A stretch of 5,876 nt of DNA from Bacillota bacterium (GTDB lineage: Bacteria > Bacillota > Clostridia > UBA1381): contig JAJQAT010000050.1 of NCBI GenBank assembly GCA_021203665.1, positions 1-5,876 of the forward strand, in the 5' to 3' direction. Each line of letters opens with the position of its first letter. Position 1 is the first letter of the stretch. Made by a program: the position numbers and the translations under genes. Below are positions 5,612-5,876 of this stretch, piece by piece. The notes beneath the pieces are model-generated. The model was not told the DNA's origin and did no database searches. It saw only the letters and a list, made by a program, of their open reading frames with translations.

Positions 5612-5765
5612 GCCGCGCCTTGCGGCTGTGGTTGTAGGGGCGACGATGTTATGGTTAGCCTCCACTACAAGGGGAGATGGCACGCCAATAGGCGTGACGG
5701 AGGGGTTGTTACCCGCGTAAAACTTCTTTTTTGTATCAAAAAAGGGCGCAATGCGTCCGCATTGC
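5612..5765. repeat. Hairpin-rich intergenic element
   Basis: This gene-free stretch contains a chain of inverted repeats: GCCGC/GCGGC (5612-5616 with 5622-5626); an outer CCTCC/GGAGG pair (5659-5663 with 5699-5703) enclosing a perfect CACGCC-aata-GGCGTG stem (5681-5696); CTTTTTT-gtatc-AAAAAAG (5726-5744); and GCAATGCG-tc-CGCATTGC (5748-5765). Such density suggests a palindromic repeat element or structured RNA rather than random spacer. From memory it resembles short dispersed elements common between genes of gut Clostridia, but that is unverified here. A 64-codon open frame across it is judged spurious. Confidence 0.6.
5738..5765 (-). terminator. Terminator-like hairpin and T-run, minus strand
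   Basis: Read on the minus strand, GCAATGCG-ga-CGCATTGC is followed after GCCC by six Ts (5743-5738). It could end transcription entering from beyond 5876 and so insulate the long gene's promoter. The 4-nt gap between stem and T-run is longer than ideal, and the structure is part of the hairpin-rich element. Confidence 0.4.
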
Positions 5766-5819
5766 ATCCCCATCCTTAATCAAATCGCAAAATACAGTAA
5801 AAATAGGCAGATTTATACC

Positions 5820-5872
<53 letters not shown>

Positions 5873-5876
5873 ATTT

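Noticed and set aside
5585..5779. Plus-strand 64-codon open frame upstream of the gene
   Set aside because: It lies across the chain of hairpins and its sequence is dictated by the inverted repeats. The ATG has no ribosome-binding site and no protein family is recognisable.

Overview
The window is almost entirely one very long secreted-protein gene on the minus strand (5527 down to 366), flanked by two intergenic stretches rich in repeats and hairpins. The consensus AGGAGG ribosome-binding site, the Lys-rich signal peptide, GLUG-type and Listeria/Bacteroides-type repeats, Gly/Asp/Thr-rich beta-helix coils and a C-terminal type I dockerin-like pair of calcium loops suggest a Gram-positive anaerobe of the Clostridia, probably from a gut or other plant-fibre-degrading community. 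The species cannot be named from this sequence.

Coding part: three minus-strand open frames (5527-4565, 4716-3574, 3737-366) read as one protein if one extra base is skipped at each of two places, a G5 run at 4577-4581 and an AAA at 3695-3697. Removing two bases leaves exactly 1720 codons including the TAA stop, so a 1719-residue protein. In order it has: signal peptide (1-34); GLUG-type beta-helix (about 58-290); linker (318-400); carbohydrate-binding-type beta-helix 1 (about 418-610); Listeria/Bacteroides-type repeat (611-686); putative Ig domain (about 697-771); beta-helix 2 (about 818-962); beta-helix 3 (about 982-1214); two unrecognised, probably beta-rich regions (about 1223-1366 and 1371-1600); and a dockerin-like module (1663-1719). 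No catalytic domain is recognised. The likely role is an extracellular binding or structural component docked onto a cohesin-bearing scaffold. Only two lesions occur in 1719 codons, so the gene is either recently inactivated or intact with two sequence errors.

Right flank (5528-5876), upstream of the gene: a good ribosome-binding site, an AT-rich promoter candidate lying in a 14-bp tandem duplication, then a chain of perfect hairpins (about 5612-5765) that looks like a palindromic intergenic element, and a (TCTG)13 tetranucleotide tract at the window edge.

Left flank (1-365), downstream of the gene: a 15-bp-arm perfect inverted repeat, a small GC hairpin, then about 2.5 copies of a 107-bp tandem repeat that runs into the stop codon of the gene. 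Two equivalent hairpins in neighbouring units differ by compensatory base-pair changes, so the folded structure appears to be conserved. This is the most unusual feature of the window.
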